A DNA stretch of 64,000 bases from Vacuolonema iberomarrocanum LEGE 07170 (GTDB lineage Bacteria > Cyanobacteriota > Cyanobacteriia > Elainellales > Elainellaceae). The position numbers and the translations under genes are program-made. The stretch spans positions 1 through 64,000 of the forward strand of contig JADEXA010000003.1 in assembly GCA_015207365.1 (NCBI GenBank), read 5' to 3'. This document shows, piece after piece, positions 1 through 9,097 of the stretch. Positions within the stretch are counted from its first letter, which is position 1; each line of letters begins with the position of its first letter. Below the pieces are notes generated by a model. The model was not told the DNA's origin. It did not search any database and saw only the letters and a program-made list of their open reading frames with translations.

Positions 1-3000
1 CTCTGAATAATCTGGCGCTGTTGTATCAAGCGCAGGGGAATTATGTAGTGGCCGGACCACTTTATGAGCGCGCACTGGCCATTTCCGAAATGGCACTGGG
101 CGAGAATCATCCTAATGTTGCCATGGCTCTGAATAATCTGGCGCTGTTGTATCAAGCGCAGGGGAATTATGTAGTGGCCGGACCACTTTATGAGCGCGCA
201 CTGGCCATTTCCGAAATGGCACTGGGCGAGAATCATCCTAATGTTGCCATGGCCCTGAATAATCTAGCAGGGTTGCATCAAGCGCAGGGGAATTATGCAG
301 CGGCCGAACCACTTTATGAGCGCGCACTGGCCATTTATGAAACAGCGCTGGGCGAGACTCATCCTGATGTTGCCATGAGTCTGAATGACCTAGCAGGGTT
401 GTATCAAGCGCAGGGGAATTATGCAGCGGCCGAACCACTTTATGAGCGCGCACTGGCCATTTATGAAATGACACTGGGCGAGACTCATCCTGATGTTGCT
501 ACGAGCCTGAATAATTTGGCGCTGTTGTATCAAGCGAAAGGGGATTATGTGGCAGCTGAACCGCTTTATGAGCGATCGCTGGCTATCCGTGAGACAACGC
601 TGGGTGAGAACCATCCATCTGTTGCCACGAGCCTAAATGATCTGGCGCTATTCTATCGAGAGCAAGGGAACTATGTGGCGGCCGAACCGCTTTATGAACG
701 ATCGCTGGCCATCCGTGAGACGGTGCTGGGGGAAAATCATCCATTTGTCGCCACAAGCCTGAATAATCTGGCGGAGTTGTATCGTGCGCAGGGGGATTAT
801 GTGGCGGCCGAACCACTTTATGAGCGATCACTGTCCATCCGTGAGACAACATTGGGCGAAACTCATCCTGATGTTGCCACAAGCCTAAATAATCTGGCGG
901 AATTATATCGGTTTCAGGGAAATAATGGAGCAGCCGAATCGCTCTATCAACGAGCGATCGCTATCTATGAAGCTGCTTTGGATGAGAACCATCCTTCCAT
1001 TGCTGCTAGCCTCAATAATTTGGCGTTGCTGTATCAAGCTCAAGAAAATTATGAGGTCGCTGAGATCCTCTTTCAACGGTCGCTCGCCATCCTTGAAGCA
1101 ACTTTGGATCAGAATCACCCCGAAGTTGCCAGCAACCTCAATAATCTAGCACTGTTATATATGGTTCAGGGAGATTATGAGACTGCCGAACCTATCCTAC
1201 AGCGATCGCTTACGGTTCTCGAAATGACTCTGGGAGAGAATCATCCTACTGTCGGCAGCATCCTTGGTAATTTGGCAGGTTTGTATCAAGAGCAGGGAAA
1301 TTATGGAACGGCCGAACTGCTGTTTCAGCGTTCGCTTGCCATTCATGAAATCGGGTTGGGGGAAAATCATCCTGATGTCGCCATTAGCCTCGCTAATTTA
1401 GCGATGTTGTATCGCGCTCAGGAAAATTATGCGCTAGCACTACCTTTGTATGAGCGAGTGACAAGAATACGAGAAATGCAGCTAGTGTTGACTCTCGCAG
1501 TTACCTCTGAGGCACGACGACGGGCATATCTTAATACCCTCTCCGGTGAAACAAATTCTCTGATTTCCTTTAATCTGCAAAATGCACCCGAAGCAGCTTC
1601 TCTGGCATTGGCGACGGTTCTGCGACGTAAGGGGAGGGTGTTGGATGCCACTGCTGAGAGTTTTCTGGCTTTGCGGGAGCAGTTGACCCCGGAGAATCAG
1701 GCATTGCTAGATGAATTACAGACGGTGGAAACGCAACGAGCCAATTTGTTCTTTGGCAGTCCCATAGAGGGACAGGCAGAATTGCTAGCAGAATTAGAAG
1801 CTCGCGCCGAGGGATTGAAGAATACCCTGGCTCGTCAAAGTGCAGAGTTCCGGGAAGAAATCCAACCCATTACTCTAGAGGCGGTGCAGCAGCAGATTCC
1901 AGCGGACGGAGCACTGGTTGAACTGGTGCACTATCGACCCGTTGATGCGACAGCTTCCCGACAAGAGCAATGGAGTGCTCCTCGTTATGCAGCTTATGTG
2001 CTGTTCCGCGATGGCACAATTCGCTCGGTAGATTTGGGCGATGCGGCTGCTCTAGATGCTCAGGTGTTTGCCTTCCGCGATGCCCTCCGCAATCCTCGCT
2101 CGAACATTCAGCCGCTTGCCCGCGAGTTGGATGCCATGTTGATGCAACCCATCCGCGAGCTAACCGGAGATGCCACGCACCTACTGATGTCTCCTGATGG
2201 TGCGCTCAACCTCATCCCCTTTGCGGCATTGATGGATGAGAGCAATACCTATCTCGCTGAGCGCTATACCTTCACCTACCTCACCTCTGGGCGTGACCTC
2301 TTGCGGATGCAGCGGGAGGCAACACCGGGACAAGGGCCAGTGCTGGTGGCCAATCCAGATTATGGCGCGATCCCCCCTACCCCCCCTCATCAAGGGGGGA
2401 ATCAAGCTCAAAGACCCCCTTATGAAGGGGGATTTAGGGGGATCTCTAACCAGCGTTCCAGTGACTTTGGTAGCCTCAATACTTTTGCCCCTCTCCCCGG
2501 CACGGAAGAAGAAGCCGCAGCTATTACGCCCCTCCTGTCTAACCCCTTGGTGTTGGATGGAGCCAACGCCACCGAGGAGGCCCTAAAGCAAGTCGATCGC
2601 CCCAGCATTTTGCACATCGCCACCCACGGCTTTTTCTTGCAGGATCAAGATTGCCTGGCGGTGCCCAATACCCGCAGCGGACGGGAGGCGTTTGTGGATA
2701 TTATTTCCACCGATGACGTCGATTGTGTTCCGACCCCGCGGAATGTGGAAAATCCGTTGCTGCGATCGGGCTTGGTGTTTGCTGGGGTGAATCAGCGCGA
2801 CCAGTTCCCCGACGGGAGTGAAGATGGGGTGTTGACGGCGCAGGAAGTGGCGCAGATGAACCTGCGGGGGACGCAACTGGTGGTGCTATCGGCCTGTGAA
2901 ACAGGATTAGGAAATGTGGTGAATGGGGGTGGCGTGTACGGCCTGCGGCGGGCATTTGTGCTGGCCGGGGCAGAGAGCCAACTCATGAGCCTGTGGAAGG

Positions 3001-3185
3001 TGGATGATTTTGGTACGAGTGAGCTGATGCAGGGCTACTATGAGCGAATCACCCGTGGAATGGGACGGAGTGAAGCGTTGCGTGAAGTGCAGCGGGAGTT
3101 GCTCGACACAGGTGCTTATCAGCATCCCTACTACTGGGCAGGGTTCATCTTCTCGGGAAATTGGCGATCGCTAGAGTCCCTATGA
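1..3185 (+). CDS. TPR-CHAT caspase-fold protein, copy A (5' end outside window)
   Basis: The reading frame is open at the left edge, so the true start is missing. The N-terminal half is an array of 42-residue kinesin-light-chain-type TPRs (pattern LYxRxLxIxE, LGENHPxVA, SLNNLAxLY), the first two of which are identical in sequence. The C-terminal half is a CHAT domain, a caspase/separase-fold protease domain. The presumed catalytic His is in HIATHGFF (bases about 2615-2640) and the Cys in VVLSACETGLG (about 2880-2910). A Pro/Gly-rich linker just before the catalytic part is encoded by a G/C-tract repeat (2369-2444). The stop overlaps the next ATG (ATGA at 3182-3185), which implies translational coupling. 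CHAT identity is strong. A substrate cannot be inferred; TPRs probably bind a protein partner. Confidence 0.93.
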   Translation, partial: LNNLALLYQAQGNYVVAGPLYERALAISEMALGENHPNVAMALNNLALLYQAQGNYVVAGPLYERALAISEMALGENHPNVAMALNNLAGLHQAQGNYAAAEPLYERALAIYETALGETHPDVAMSLNDLAGLYQAQGNYAAAEPLYERALAIYEMTLGETHPDVATSLNNLALLYQAKGDYVAAEPLYERSLAIRETTLGENHPSVATSLNDLALFYREQGNYVAAEPLYERSLAIRETVLGENHPFVATSLNNLAELYRAQGDYVAAEPLYERSLSIRETTLGETHPDVATSLNNLAELYRFQGNNGAAESLYQRAIAIYEAALDENHPSIAASLNNLALLYQAQENYEVAEILFQRSLAILEATLDQNHPEVASNLNNLALLYMVQGDYETAEPILQRSLTVLEMTLGENHPTVGSILGNLAGLYQEQGNYGTAELLFQRSLAIHEIGLGENHPDVAISLANLAMLYRAQENYALALPLYERVTRIREMQLVLTLAVTSEARRRAYLNTLSGETNSLISFNLQNAPEAASLALATVLRRKGRVLDATAESFLALREQLTPENQALLDELQTVETQRANLFFGSPIEGQAELLAELEARAEGLKNTLARQSAEFREEIQPITLEAVQQQIPADGALVELVHYRPVDATASRQEQWSAPRYAAYVLFRDGTIRSVDLGDAAALDAQVFAFRDALRNPRSNIQPLARELDAMLMQPIRELTGDATHLLMSPDGALNLIPFAALMDESNTYLAERYTFTYLTSGRDLLRMQREATPGQGPVLVANPDYGAIPPTPPHQGGNQAQRPPYEGGFRGISNQRSSDFGSLNTFAPLPGTEEEAAAITPLLSNPLVLDGANATEEALKQVDRPSILHIATHGFFLQDQDCLAVPNTRSGREAFVDIISTDDVDCVPTPRNVENPLLRSGLVFAGVNQRDQFPDGSEDGVLTAQEVAQMNLRGTQLVVLSACETGLGNVVNGGGVYGLRRAFVLAGAESQLMSLWKVDDFGTSELMQGYYERITRGMGRSEALREVQRELLDTGAYQHPYYWAGFIFSGNWRSLESL
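2369..2444. repeat. G/C-tract palindromic repeat, copy 1 (in frame in CHAT copy A)
   Basis: Begins GATCCCCCCTACCCCCCC and ends AAGGGGGATTTAGGGGGATC. It is read in frame as PPTPPHQGG and RPPYEGGFRGIS. It occupies the linker before the catalytic part of the CHAT domain. Confidence 0.9.
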
Positions 3186-6100
3186 AGCAACGGTTAGGAT
3201 TTCTCAACCCGCTTGCATACCTGTTTTACTCCAGCAACTATATGGGAGCGGCCACTGCTGTATCTCAGGAGATTAGATTGTCCATGCGCCCCTACTTCTC
3301 CCCCCAAGCTCTCCTCGCATCGCTTCACCAAACAAACGGAACTCCACCTCGACGGCCTCGGAGGTGGCTTAACACATCGCTAGCCCTATTAGTGCTGCCA
3401 TTTCTGGCTCTGATAGTTCCTGTGTCTCTGGTGCTGGGAACCCCCCGACCCGCTCTGCCCCAAACCCTTACCCCAGAGCAAAACGCTGCCCTGCAAGAAG
3501 CAGAGCAGTTGGATCAACAGGCGGTGCAACTGTATCAACAGGGACGCTATAACGAAGCAATTCCTTTAGCACAACAAGCCTTAGAACTTCGTGAGACGGT
3601 GTTGGGAGAAACTCATCCCGATGTGGCCATCAGCCTTAATAATCTGGCCGAGTTGTATCGTTTGCAGGGGAATTACGCGGCGGCCGAACCGCTGTATCAG
3701 CGATCGCTCACCATTCTTGAGGCGGTGTTGGGAGAGACCCATCCCACTGTAGCCACCAGCCTCAATAATCTGGCCTTGTTGTATCAAGATCAGGGCAATT
3801 ATGCGGCGGCCGAACCGCTGTATCAGCGATCGCTCACCATTCGTGAGACAGCGTTGGGCGATACTCATCCCGATGTGGCCATCAGCCTCAATAATCTGGC
3901 CGAGTTGTATCGTCTGCAGGGCAATTACGCGGCGGCCGAACCGCTGTATCAGCGATCGCTCACCATTCTTGAGACGGTGTTGGGAGAGACCCATCCCACT
4001 GTAGCCACCAGCCTCAATAATCTGGCCTTGTTGTATCAAGATCAGGGTAATTATGTGGCGGCCGAACCGCTGTATCAGCGAGCGCTCTCGATTTATGAAA
4101 CGGTGTTGGGCGATACCCATCCCGATGTGGCTCAAAGCCTCAATAATCTAGCGGTGTTGTATCAATCCCAGGGTAATTATGTGGCGGCCGAACCGCTGTA
4201 TCAGCGAGCGCTCTCGATTTATGAAACGGTGTTGGGCGATACCCATCCTGGTGTGGCTCAAAGCCTCAACAATCTGGCGGTGTTATATCAAGATCAGGGC
4301 AATTATGGAGCAGCCGAACCGCTGTATCAGCGAGCGCTCTCGATTTATGAAACGGTGTTGGGCGATACCCATCCTGGTGTGGCTCAAAGCCTCAACAATT
4401 TGGCGGGATTATATCAAGATCAGGGGAATTACGCGGCCGCCGAACCGCTGTATCAGCGATCGCTCACCATTCGTGAGACAGTGCTGGGAGAAACTCATCC
4501 CGATGTGGCCACCAGCCTCAATAATTTGGCGGGGTTGTATCAAGAACAAGGAAATTATGTGGCGGCCGAACCACTGTATCAGCGATCGCTCACTATTCTT
4601 GAGACGGTGTTGGGAGAGACCCATCCCAATGTGGCCACCAGCCTTAATAATCTGGCGGGGTTGTATCAAGAACAAGGAAATTATAGGGAAGCATTACCTT
4701 TATTTGAACGAGCAGCAGAGAGCCAGGAAACTCAACTGGAACTAACTCTAACAGTCACCTCCGAAGCAAGGCGGTGGGCTTACCTGGCAACGCTATCTGG
4801 AGAAACCAATGGCCTCATCTCGTTAGCTCTGCAAGAAACGGCTGAGGCAGCGCCACTAGCACTAACGACCCTGCTTCGTCGCAAGGGGCGGGTGCTAGAT
4901 GTAACTGCCGATAGCTTTGCCACCCTGCGGCAGCAGTTAACTCCAGAAAACCAAGCCCTGCTAGATGAACTGCAAGCGATTGAAACCCAGCGGGCAAATC
5001 TGGTGTTCGGCGAACCCATTGAGGGACAAGCAGAGCAATTGGCTACGCTAGAAACCCGTGCGGAGGAATTGCAAAACACCCTGGCACGGCGCAGCGCTGA
5101 GTTCCGCGCTGAAACTCAACCTGTCACCTTAGAGGCGGTGCAGCAGCAGATTCCAGCAGACGGGGCATTAGTTGAACTGGTGCGTTATCAGCCCTTTGGT
5201 GCAGTGGGTGCTCCACAAGAACGCTGGGGTGAACCTCGTTATGCCGCTTATGTACTATTCCGCGATGGCACGATTCGCTCGGTAGATTTGGGCGATGCGG
5301 CTGCTCTAGATGCTCAGGTGTTTGCCTTCCGCGATGCTCTCCGCAATCCTCGCTCGAACATTCAGCCGCTTGCCCGCGAGTTGGATGCCATGTTAATGCA
5401 ACCCATCCGCGAGCTAACCGGAGAGGCCACGCACTTACTGATGTCGCCCGATGGTGCCCTCAACCTGATTCCTTTTTCGGCGTTGATGGATGAGAGCAAT
5501 ACCTATCTCGCCGAGCGCTACACCTTCACCTACCTCACCTCTGGGCGCGACCTATTGCGGCTGCAGCGCGAGACAGCGCCTGGGCAAGGGCCAGTGTTAG
5601 TGGCCAATCCAGATTATGGAGCGATCCCCCCTAGCCCCCCTTATCAAGGGGGGAATCAAGCTCAAAGACCCCCTTATCAAGGGGGATTTAGGGGGATCTC
5701 TAACCAGCGCTCCAGTGACTTTGGGAGCCTCAATACCTTTGCCCCCCTCCCCGGCACGGAAGAAGAAGCCGCAGCTATTGCGCCCCTCCTGTCTAACCCC
5801 TTGGTGTTGGATGGAGCCGATGCCACCGAGGAAGCCCTAAAGCAAGTCGATCGCCCAAGCATTCTACACATCGCCACTCATGGATTCTTTTTGCAGGATC
5901 AAGATTGCCTGGCGGTGCCCAATACCCGCAGCGGACGGGAAGCGTTTGTGGATATTATTTCCACCGATGACGTCGATTGTGTGCCGACCCCGCGCAATGT
6001 GGAAAATCCGTTGCTGCGATCGGGCTTGGTGTTTGCTGGGGTGAATCAGCGCGACCAGTTCCCCGACGGGAGTGAAGATGGGGTCTTGACGGCGCAGGAA

Positions 6101-6442
6101 GTAGCGCAGATGAACCTGCGGGGGACGCAACTGGTAGTGCTATCGGCCTGTGAAACGGGGTTAGGAAATGTGGTGAACGGGGGTGGCGTGTACGGCCTGC
6201 GGCGGGCATTTGTGCTGGCCGGGGCAGAGAGCCAACTCATGAGCCTGTGGAAGGTGGATGATTTTGGTACGAGTGAGCTGATGCAGGGCTACTATGAGCG
6301 AATCACCCGTGGGATGGGGCGGAGTGAGGCGTTGCGTGAAGTGCAGCGGGAGTTACTCGACACCGGTGCTTATCAGCATCCTTATTACTGGGCGGGGTTC
6401 ATCTTCTCGGGAAATTGGCAACCATTGGAGGCGTTGGAATGA
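3182..6442 (+). CDS. TPR-CHAT caspase-fold protein, copy B
   Basis: This is a second TPR-CHAT gene, starting in the ATGA overlap with copy A. An alternative ATG at 3284 has AGGAG 12 bases upstream, so the start is uncertain. A hydrophobic segment (LALLVLPFLALIVPVSLVLG) with RRPRR before it follows at about residues 60-85 and looks like a signal peptide or membrane anchor. Nine or ten 42-residue TPRs come next, then a CHAT domain with His near residue 900 (HIATHGFF) and Cys near 990 (LSACETGLG). The last 390 residues are almost identical to copy A, including at the DNA level, while the TPR arrays differ. The same G/C-tract repeat is read through in frame at 5623-5698. The stop overlaps the next gene by ATGA. 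Confidence 0.93.
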   Translation: MKQRLGFLNPLAYLFYSSNYMGAATAVSQEIRLSMRPYFSPQALLASLHQTNGTPPRRPRRWLNTSLALLVLPFLALIVPVSLVLGTPRPALPQTLTPEQNAALQEAEQLDQQAVQLYQQGRYNEAIPLAQQALELRETVLGETHPDVAISLNNLAELYRLQGNYAAAEPLYQRSLTILEAVLGETHPTVATSLNNLALLYQDQGNYAAAEPLYQRSLTIRETALGDTHPDVAISLNNLAELYRLQGNYAAAEPLYQRSLTILETVLGETHPTVATSLNNLALLYQDQGNYVAAEPLYQRALSIYETVLGDTHPDVAQSLNNLAVLYQSQGNYVAAEPLYQRALSIYETVLGDTHPGVAQSLNNLAVLYQDQGNYGAAEPLYQRALSIYETVLGDTHPGVAQSLNNLAGLYQDQGNYAAAEPLYQRSLTIRETVLGETHPDVATSLNNLAGLYQEQGNYVAAEPLYQRSLTILETVLGETHPNVATSLNNLAGLYQEQGNYREALPLFERAAESQETQLELTLTVTSEARRWAYLATLSGETNGLISLALQETAEAAPLALTTLLRRKGRVLDVTADSFATLRQQLTPENQALLDELQAIETQRANLVFGEPIEGQAEQLATLETRAEELQNTLARRSAEFRAETQPVTLEAVQQQIPADGALVELVRYQPFGAVGAPQERWGEPRYAAYVLFRDGTIRSVDLGDAAALDAQVFAFRDALRNPRSNIQPLARELDAMLMQPIRELTGEATHLLMSPDGALNLIPFSALMDESNTYLAERYTFTYLTSGRDLLRLQRETAPGQGPVLVANPDYGAIPPSPPYQGGNQAQRPPYQGGFRGISNQRSSDFGSLNTFAPLPGTEEEAAAIAPLLSNPLVLDGADATEEALKQVDRPSILHIATHGFFLQDQDCLAVPNTRSGREAFVDIISTDDVDCVPTPRNVENPLLRSGLVFAGVNQRDQFPDGSEDGVLTAQEVAQMNLRGTQLVVLSACETGLGNVVNGGGVYGLRRAFVLAGAESQLMSLWKVDDFGTSELMQGYYERITRGMGRSEALREVQRELLDTGAYQHPYYWAGFIFSGNWQPLEALE
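5623..5698. repeat. G/C-tract palindromic repeat, copy 2 (in frame in CHAT copy B)
   Basis: Same length, position in the protein and reading frame as copy 1, with PPSPPYQGG and RPPYQGGFRGIS encoded. Present before the CHAT duplication or copied by gene conversion. Confidence 0.9.
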
Positions 6443-7806
6443 AGGCACCCTGGCGCTATTGGCAGTTGGTGCGGTTGACGATGCAAGGAAAGCGGCAGGT
6501 GGACGAAGTGTTTGCCTGTCGCGATTGTTTGGATGCCCAGTTTCCTGAAGCTGAGGTGGCTGATGCTGCCGTGCAGCGCCAACTGCTGGCGTTGATGGCC
6601 GAACCCTTACCGTCTGCCGAAGGCTGTTTGCGCTGCTATATCTCTCACGAAATCGATCGCGCCTGCAAAGACCTGTTCATGCGCTTTGGCAAAGCCGCTG
6701 GCATTCCACACCTGGAGGAACTGCTAATTCTGGTACTGCTCGACTCCGACCCGTTGCGGCAGCGCCCCACCACGCCGTCCCTGGCCGATGACCCCACTCC
6801 GGCGGGCAAAGTACTGCGCACCTTCGACCCCGACAAAGCGCAGTTAAACACCTGGACCAAGCGGGTGGTTATTTCCGATCGCGCCCTCAGCCATTACCTA
6901 CAAGACTACGGGGTCTATCTCGATAGCGACTGGAGTTTGTTGAATGGGCTGAGTGCCAAGAAGCTGCGACGATTGCTGTCGGAGGAAGCTCGTGTGGATG
7001 AAGCGGTTTTGCAAGAAGCCGAAGCGATCTTACAAAGCTATCAAGAAGTGTATCGGCGCGATCGCTTAGCATCTCGGGCTGAAACCGCTAACCGCAGCCG
7101 TTGCGAACCGCCCACGCCGAAGCAGTTGGAGCGCATGGTGGCGCATCTGCAACAGCAGGGCATTACTGACATCACAGCAGAGGTTTTACTGGAGCAGTTG
7201 GAACAATGGGCGCGGTTGATGCGGCGATCGCGCCGTCCTCCCACGGTTTCCATCGACACCCCCGAAACCCAGCAACTAATCGACACCGTCGAAAGCGATG
7301 CGCTCACACCAGAAGAGCAGGAAGCGGCCGCCAGCCAACAGGCATTTTTACAAAGCTATCGCGATGCCTTACTGAAGGCGATGGATGGGGCGATCGCCCA
7401 AACCCTATCTCACCGCGTCGCTACACTCTCCCAACGCAAGCCTGCAAAAGATGGCGCGTTTTTAGAAGGGCTGTACCGCTTCTTTTGCCAAGGGGAGTCG
7501 ATGGGGGCGATCGCCCCTCACATTGGACTCACTGCCCAGTATCAGGTGACGCGCCTGCTCAACATCAAAGCCTTGCGAGCCGACATTCGCCGCGAGATGC
7601 AACACACCCTGCGCCAGCGCATAGGTGAGCTGGCACAGCAGTATGTAGAGGCGTCGGACTTGGATGACGACCTAGATGCAGCCCTCGACGCCGAATTGGA
7701 GCGCCTGTTCTCAGAAGCCGAAGCGGAATCCTTCAATGCCTATTCCGACCAGCAGAGCCTCTTGAGCCAGCGCCTCTGCGACTATCTCGCCCATCGGAGT
7801 GACTAA
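6439..7806 (+). CDS. Sigma-70-like protein of the CHAT cassette
   Basis: The start is the ATG in the ATGA overlap with the CHAT gene, giving 455 residues. It resembles a cyanobacterial family usually annotated as sigma-70-like factors: a segment around residues 140-190 (TFDPDKAQLNTWTKRVV, then SDWSLLNGLSAKKLRRLL) corresponds to the sigma region-2-like core, and the C-terminal part (GESMGAIAPHIGLTAQYQVTRLL, about 355-378) looks like a region-4 helix-turn-helix. Family knowledge: such proteins are often next to DUF1822 and CHAT genes. Promoter binding has not been shown, to my knowledge, and many members are divergent enough that they may not act as true sigma factors. The C-terminus is rich in Asp/Glu. 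It ends 2 bp before the next ATG. The sigma assignment is by recollection of the family pattern. Confidence 0.75.
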   Translation: MKAPWRYWQLVRLTMQGKRQVDEVFACRDCLDAQFPEAEVADAAVQRQLLALMAEPLPSAEGCLRCYISHEIDRACKDLFMRFGKAAGIPHLEELLILVLLDSDPLRQRPTTPSLADDPTPAGKVLRTFDPDKAQLNTWTKRVVISDRALSHYLQDYGVYLDSDWSLLNGLSAKKLRRLLSEEARVDEAVLQEAEAILQSYQEVYRRDRLASRAETANRSRCEPPTPKQLERMVAHLQQQGITDITAEVLLEQLEQWARLMRRSRRPPTVSIDTPETQQLIDTVESDALTPEEQEAAASQQAFLQSYRDALLKAMDGAIAQTLSHRVATLSQRKPAKDGAFLEGLYRFFCQGESMGAIAPHIGLTAQYQVTRLLNIKALRADIRREMQHTLRQRIGELAQQYVEASDLDDDLDAALDAELERLFSEAEAESFNAYSDQQSLLSQRLCDYLAHRSD

Positions 7807-7808
7807 CT

Positions 7809-8933
7809 ATGACGAATCCTTCTCTCGACTATGACGAAATTTTGGGAGAGCGGTTCCTGCAACCGGATGCCATCGATTTAGACGAGGCTTCTATTACCTG
7901 GGCCGCAGCTACCAGCCAAACCGCCGACACCGACGATCCCTGGGCGCTTTATCTCCAGCTATTGGCCGGGGTTGGCGTACAACATTGGCTACAGGAGCGA
8001 TCGCCGCGATTACGCCATTCGAGTATAGAAAATCCCGCCCGTTCATCCCTCATCCAAATCGGTAACACGCTCACCCACCTCCTGCCCACCCCTTGCCTAG
8101 AAGATGGCAGTGTCGAAATCCCCGACCGGATTTTGGAGACTGCCAATCTAGATGTTCATTTGCTGGTGGAAGTATTAGAAGAACTAGGTCAGGTGCAGGT
8201 GCGGGGCTTTTTACGACATCCCGAGCTGATGCAAGCGATCCAGACAGCGGCATTGCAACCGAAGGATGGAAGCTATACCGTACCAATTGATTGGTTTGAT
8301 CTAGAGCCGGATCGGTTTCTGGTTCAGGTGGAAGCCTGGGAACCTGCTTCTGTTAGTGAACCTCTGGTTTTGGAAAACCTGGATCGCAACCCCCAGCGGG
8401 TGGCCGAAGCCCTGGCAGGTCCAGCCATCAATGCAGCGACCTGGTTTCGCGATCAGTTGGATCAGGTGGCTCAGGAGCTATCTTGGATGCTGCTCCCGTC
8501 TTTTTCCTACAGTGCGGCAATGCGATCGCTGCGATCGCCCGTCGAGCAATTAGACGGCATCCTTTCCGACCTGACTCGCTACCGCTCCGTCACGATTCCC
8601 ACTGCCGCTCGCTCCGCCGCCTACGATTTTCGGGTTGAAGGGGCGGCGCTGCGGCTTTATGTCGTCACCTGGGAGCTGCCCAGTGCTGGAGCCGCCCCCG
8701 ACTGGAATCTGCTCGCCATCCTCAGCCCCCAACCCGATGCCCTCATGCCCCTGGGCACCCGCCTGCAAATTCGCGATGCCCAAACCCTGCTGACCGAAAC
8801 CACCCTCGACGATGCCAGCGGCACCTTCCTCTATGCCCAGGTCATCGGCGAACCTAACGAACGCTTTTTGATTAGTGTGCAGTCCCCCAACGACATCAGC
8901 CTTACCCTGCCCCCGTTTGTATTCCTTCCGTGA
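7809..8933 (+). CDS. DUF1822-like cyanobacterial protein
   Basis: A 374-residue soluble protein with no signal peptide or membrane segment, starting 2 bp after the sigma-like gene. The early ALYLQLLAGVGVQHWL segment and the C-terminal half (a strand-rich region with LSPQPDALMPLGTRLQIRD, then LYAQVIGEPNERFLISV) match my recollection of the DUF1822 family. That family is nearly confined to cyanobacteria and usually sits between a sigma-like gene and a CHAT or CHASE2 gene, as here. Its biochemical role is unknown. Context suggests a partner or adaptor of the CHAT proteins; this is inference. A 164-bp low-complexity spacer separates it from the next gene, so the operon may have an internal break here. 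Confidence 0.7.
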   Translation: MTNPSLDYDEILGERFLQPDAIDLDEASITWAAATSQTADTDDPWALYLQLLAGVGVQHWLQERSPRLRHSSIENPARSSLIQIGNTLTHLLPTPCLEDGSVEIPDRILETANLDVHLLVEVLEELGQVQVRGFLRHPELMQAIQTAALQPKDGSYTVPIDWFDLEPDRFLVQVEAWEPASVSEPLVLENLDRNPQRVAEALAGPAINAATWFRDQLDQVAQELSWMLLPSFSYSAAMRSLRSPVEQLDGILSDLTRYRSVTIPTAARSAAYDFRVEGAALRLYVVTWELPSAGAAPDWNLLAILSPQPDALMPLGTRLQIRDAQTLLTETTLDDASGTFLYAQVIGEPNERFLISVQSPNDISLTLPPFVFLP

Positions 8934-9097
8934 TGGGGAGATAGGGAGACGGGTGGGTGGGGAGATGGGTAAGATCGTGAGTCGCTTTTGCCTCCTCACA
9001 TCTCTTCCTACTCCCCCACCCACTCATGCCTTCACCCACTCACTCATCTATTTATCTATCCACTTCCCTACTCATACATCCACCCATCCACTAACCA
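8934..9097. repeat. Low-complexity strand-biased spacer (GGGAGA/CCCACTCAT repeats)
   Basis: The spacer between the DUF1822-like and CHAT-CHASE2 genes starts purine-rich (GGGAGATAGGGAGACGGG-type) and then becomes pyrimidine-rich with many copies of CCCAC, CACTCA and CATCCA. The two halves are partly complementary and could form an imperfect long hairpin. Very similar low-complexity sequence is embedded in frame in hypF (34797-34925). Confidence 0.75.

Noticed and set aside
21..1400. Regular repeats considered as a CRISPR-like or satellite array
   Set aside because: The period is exactly 42 codons and the reading frame is open throughout, so it is coding TPR sequence.
3581..4745. Long reverse and other-frame open frames across the TPR arrays
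   Set aside because: They mirror the 126-bp TPR periodicity in other frames, have repetitive low-complexity sequence and no start signals. Shadows of the coding repeats.
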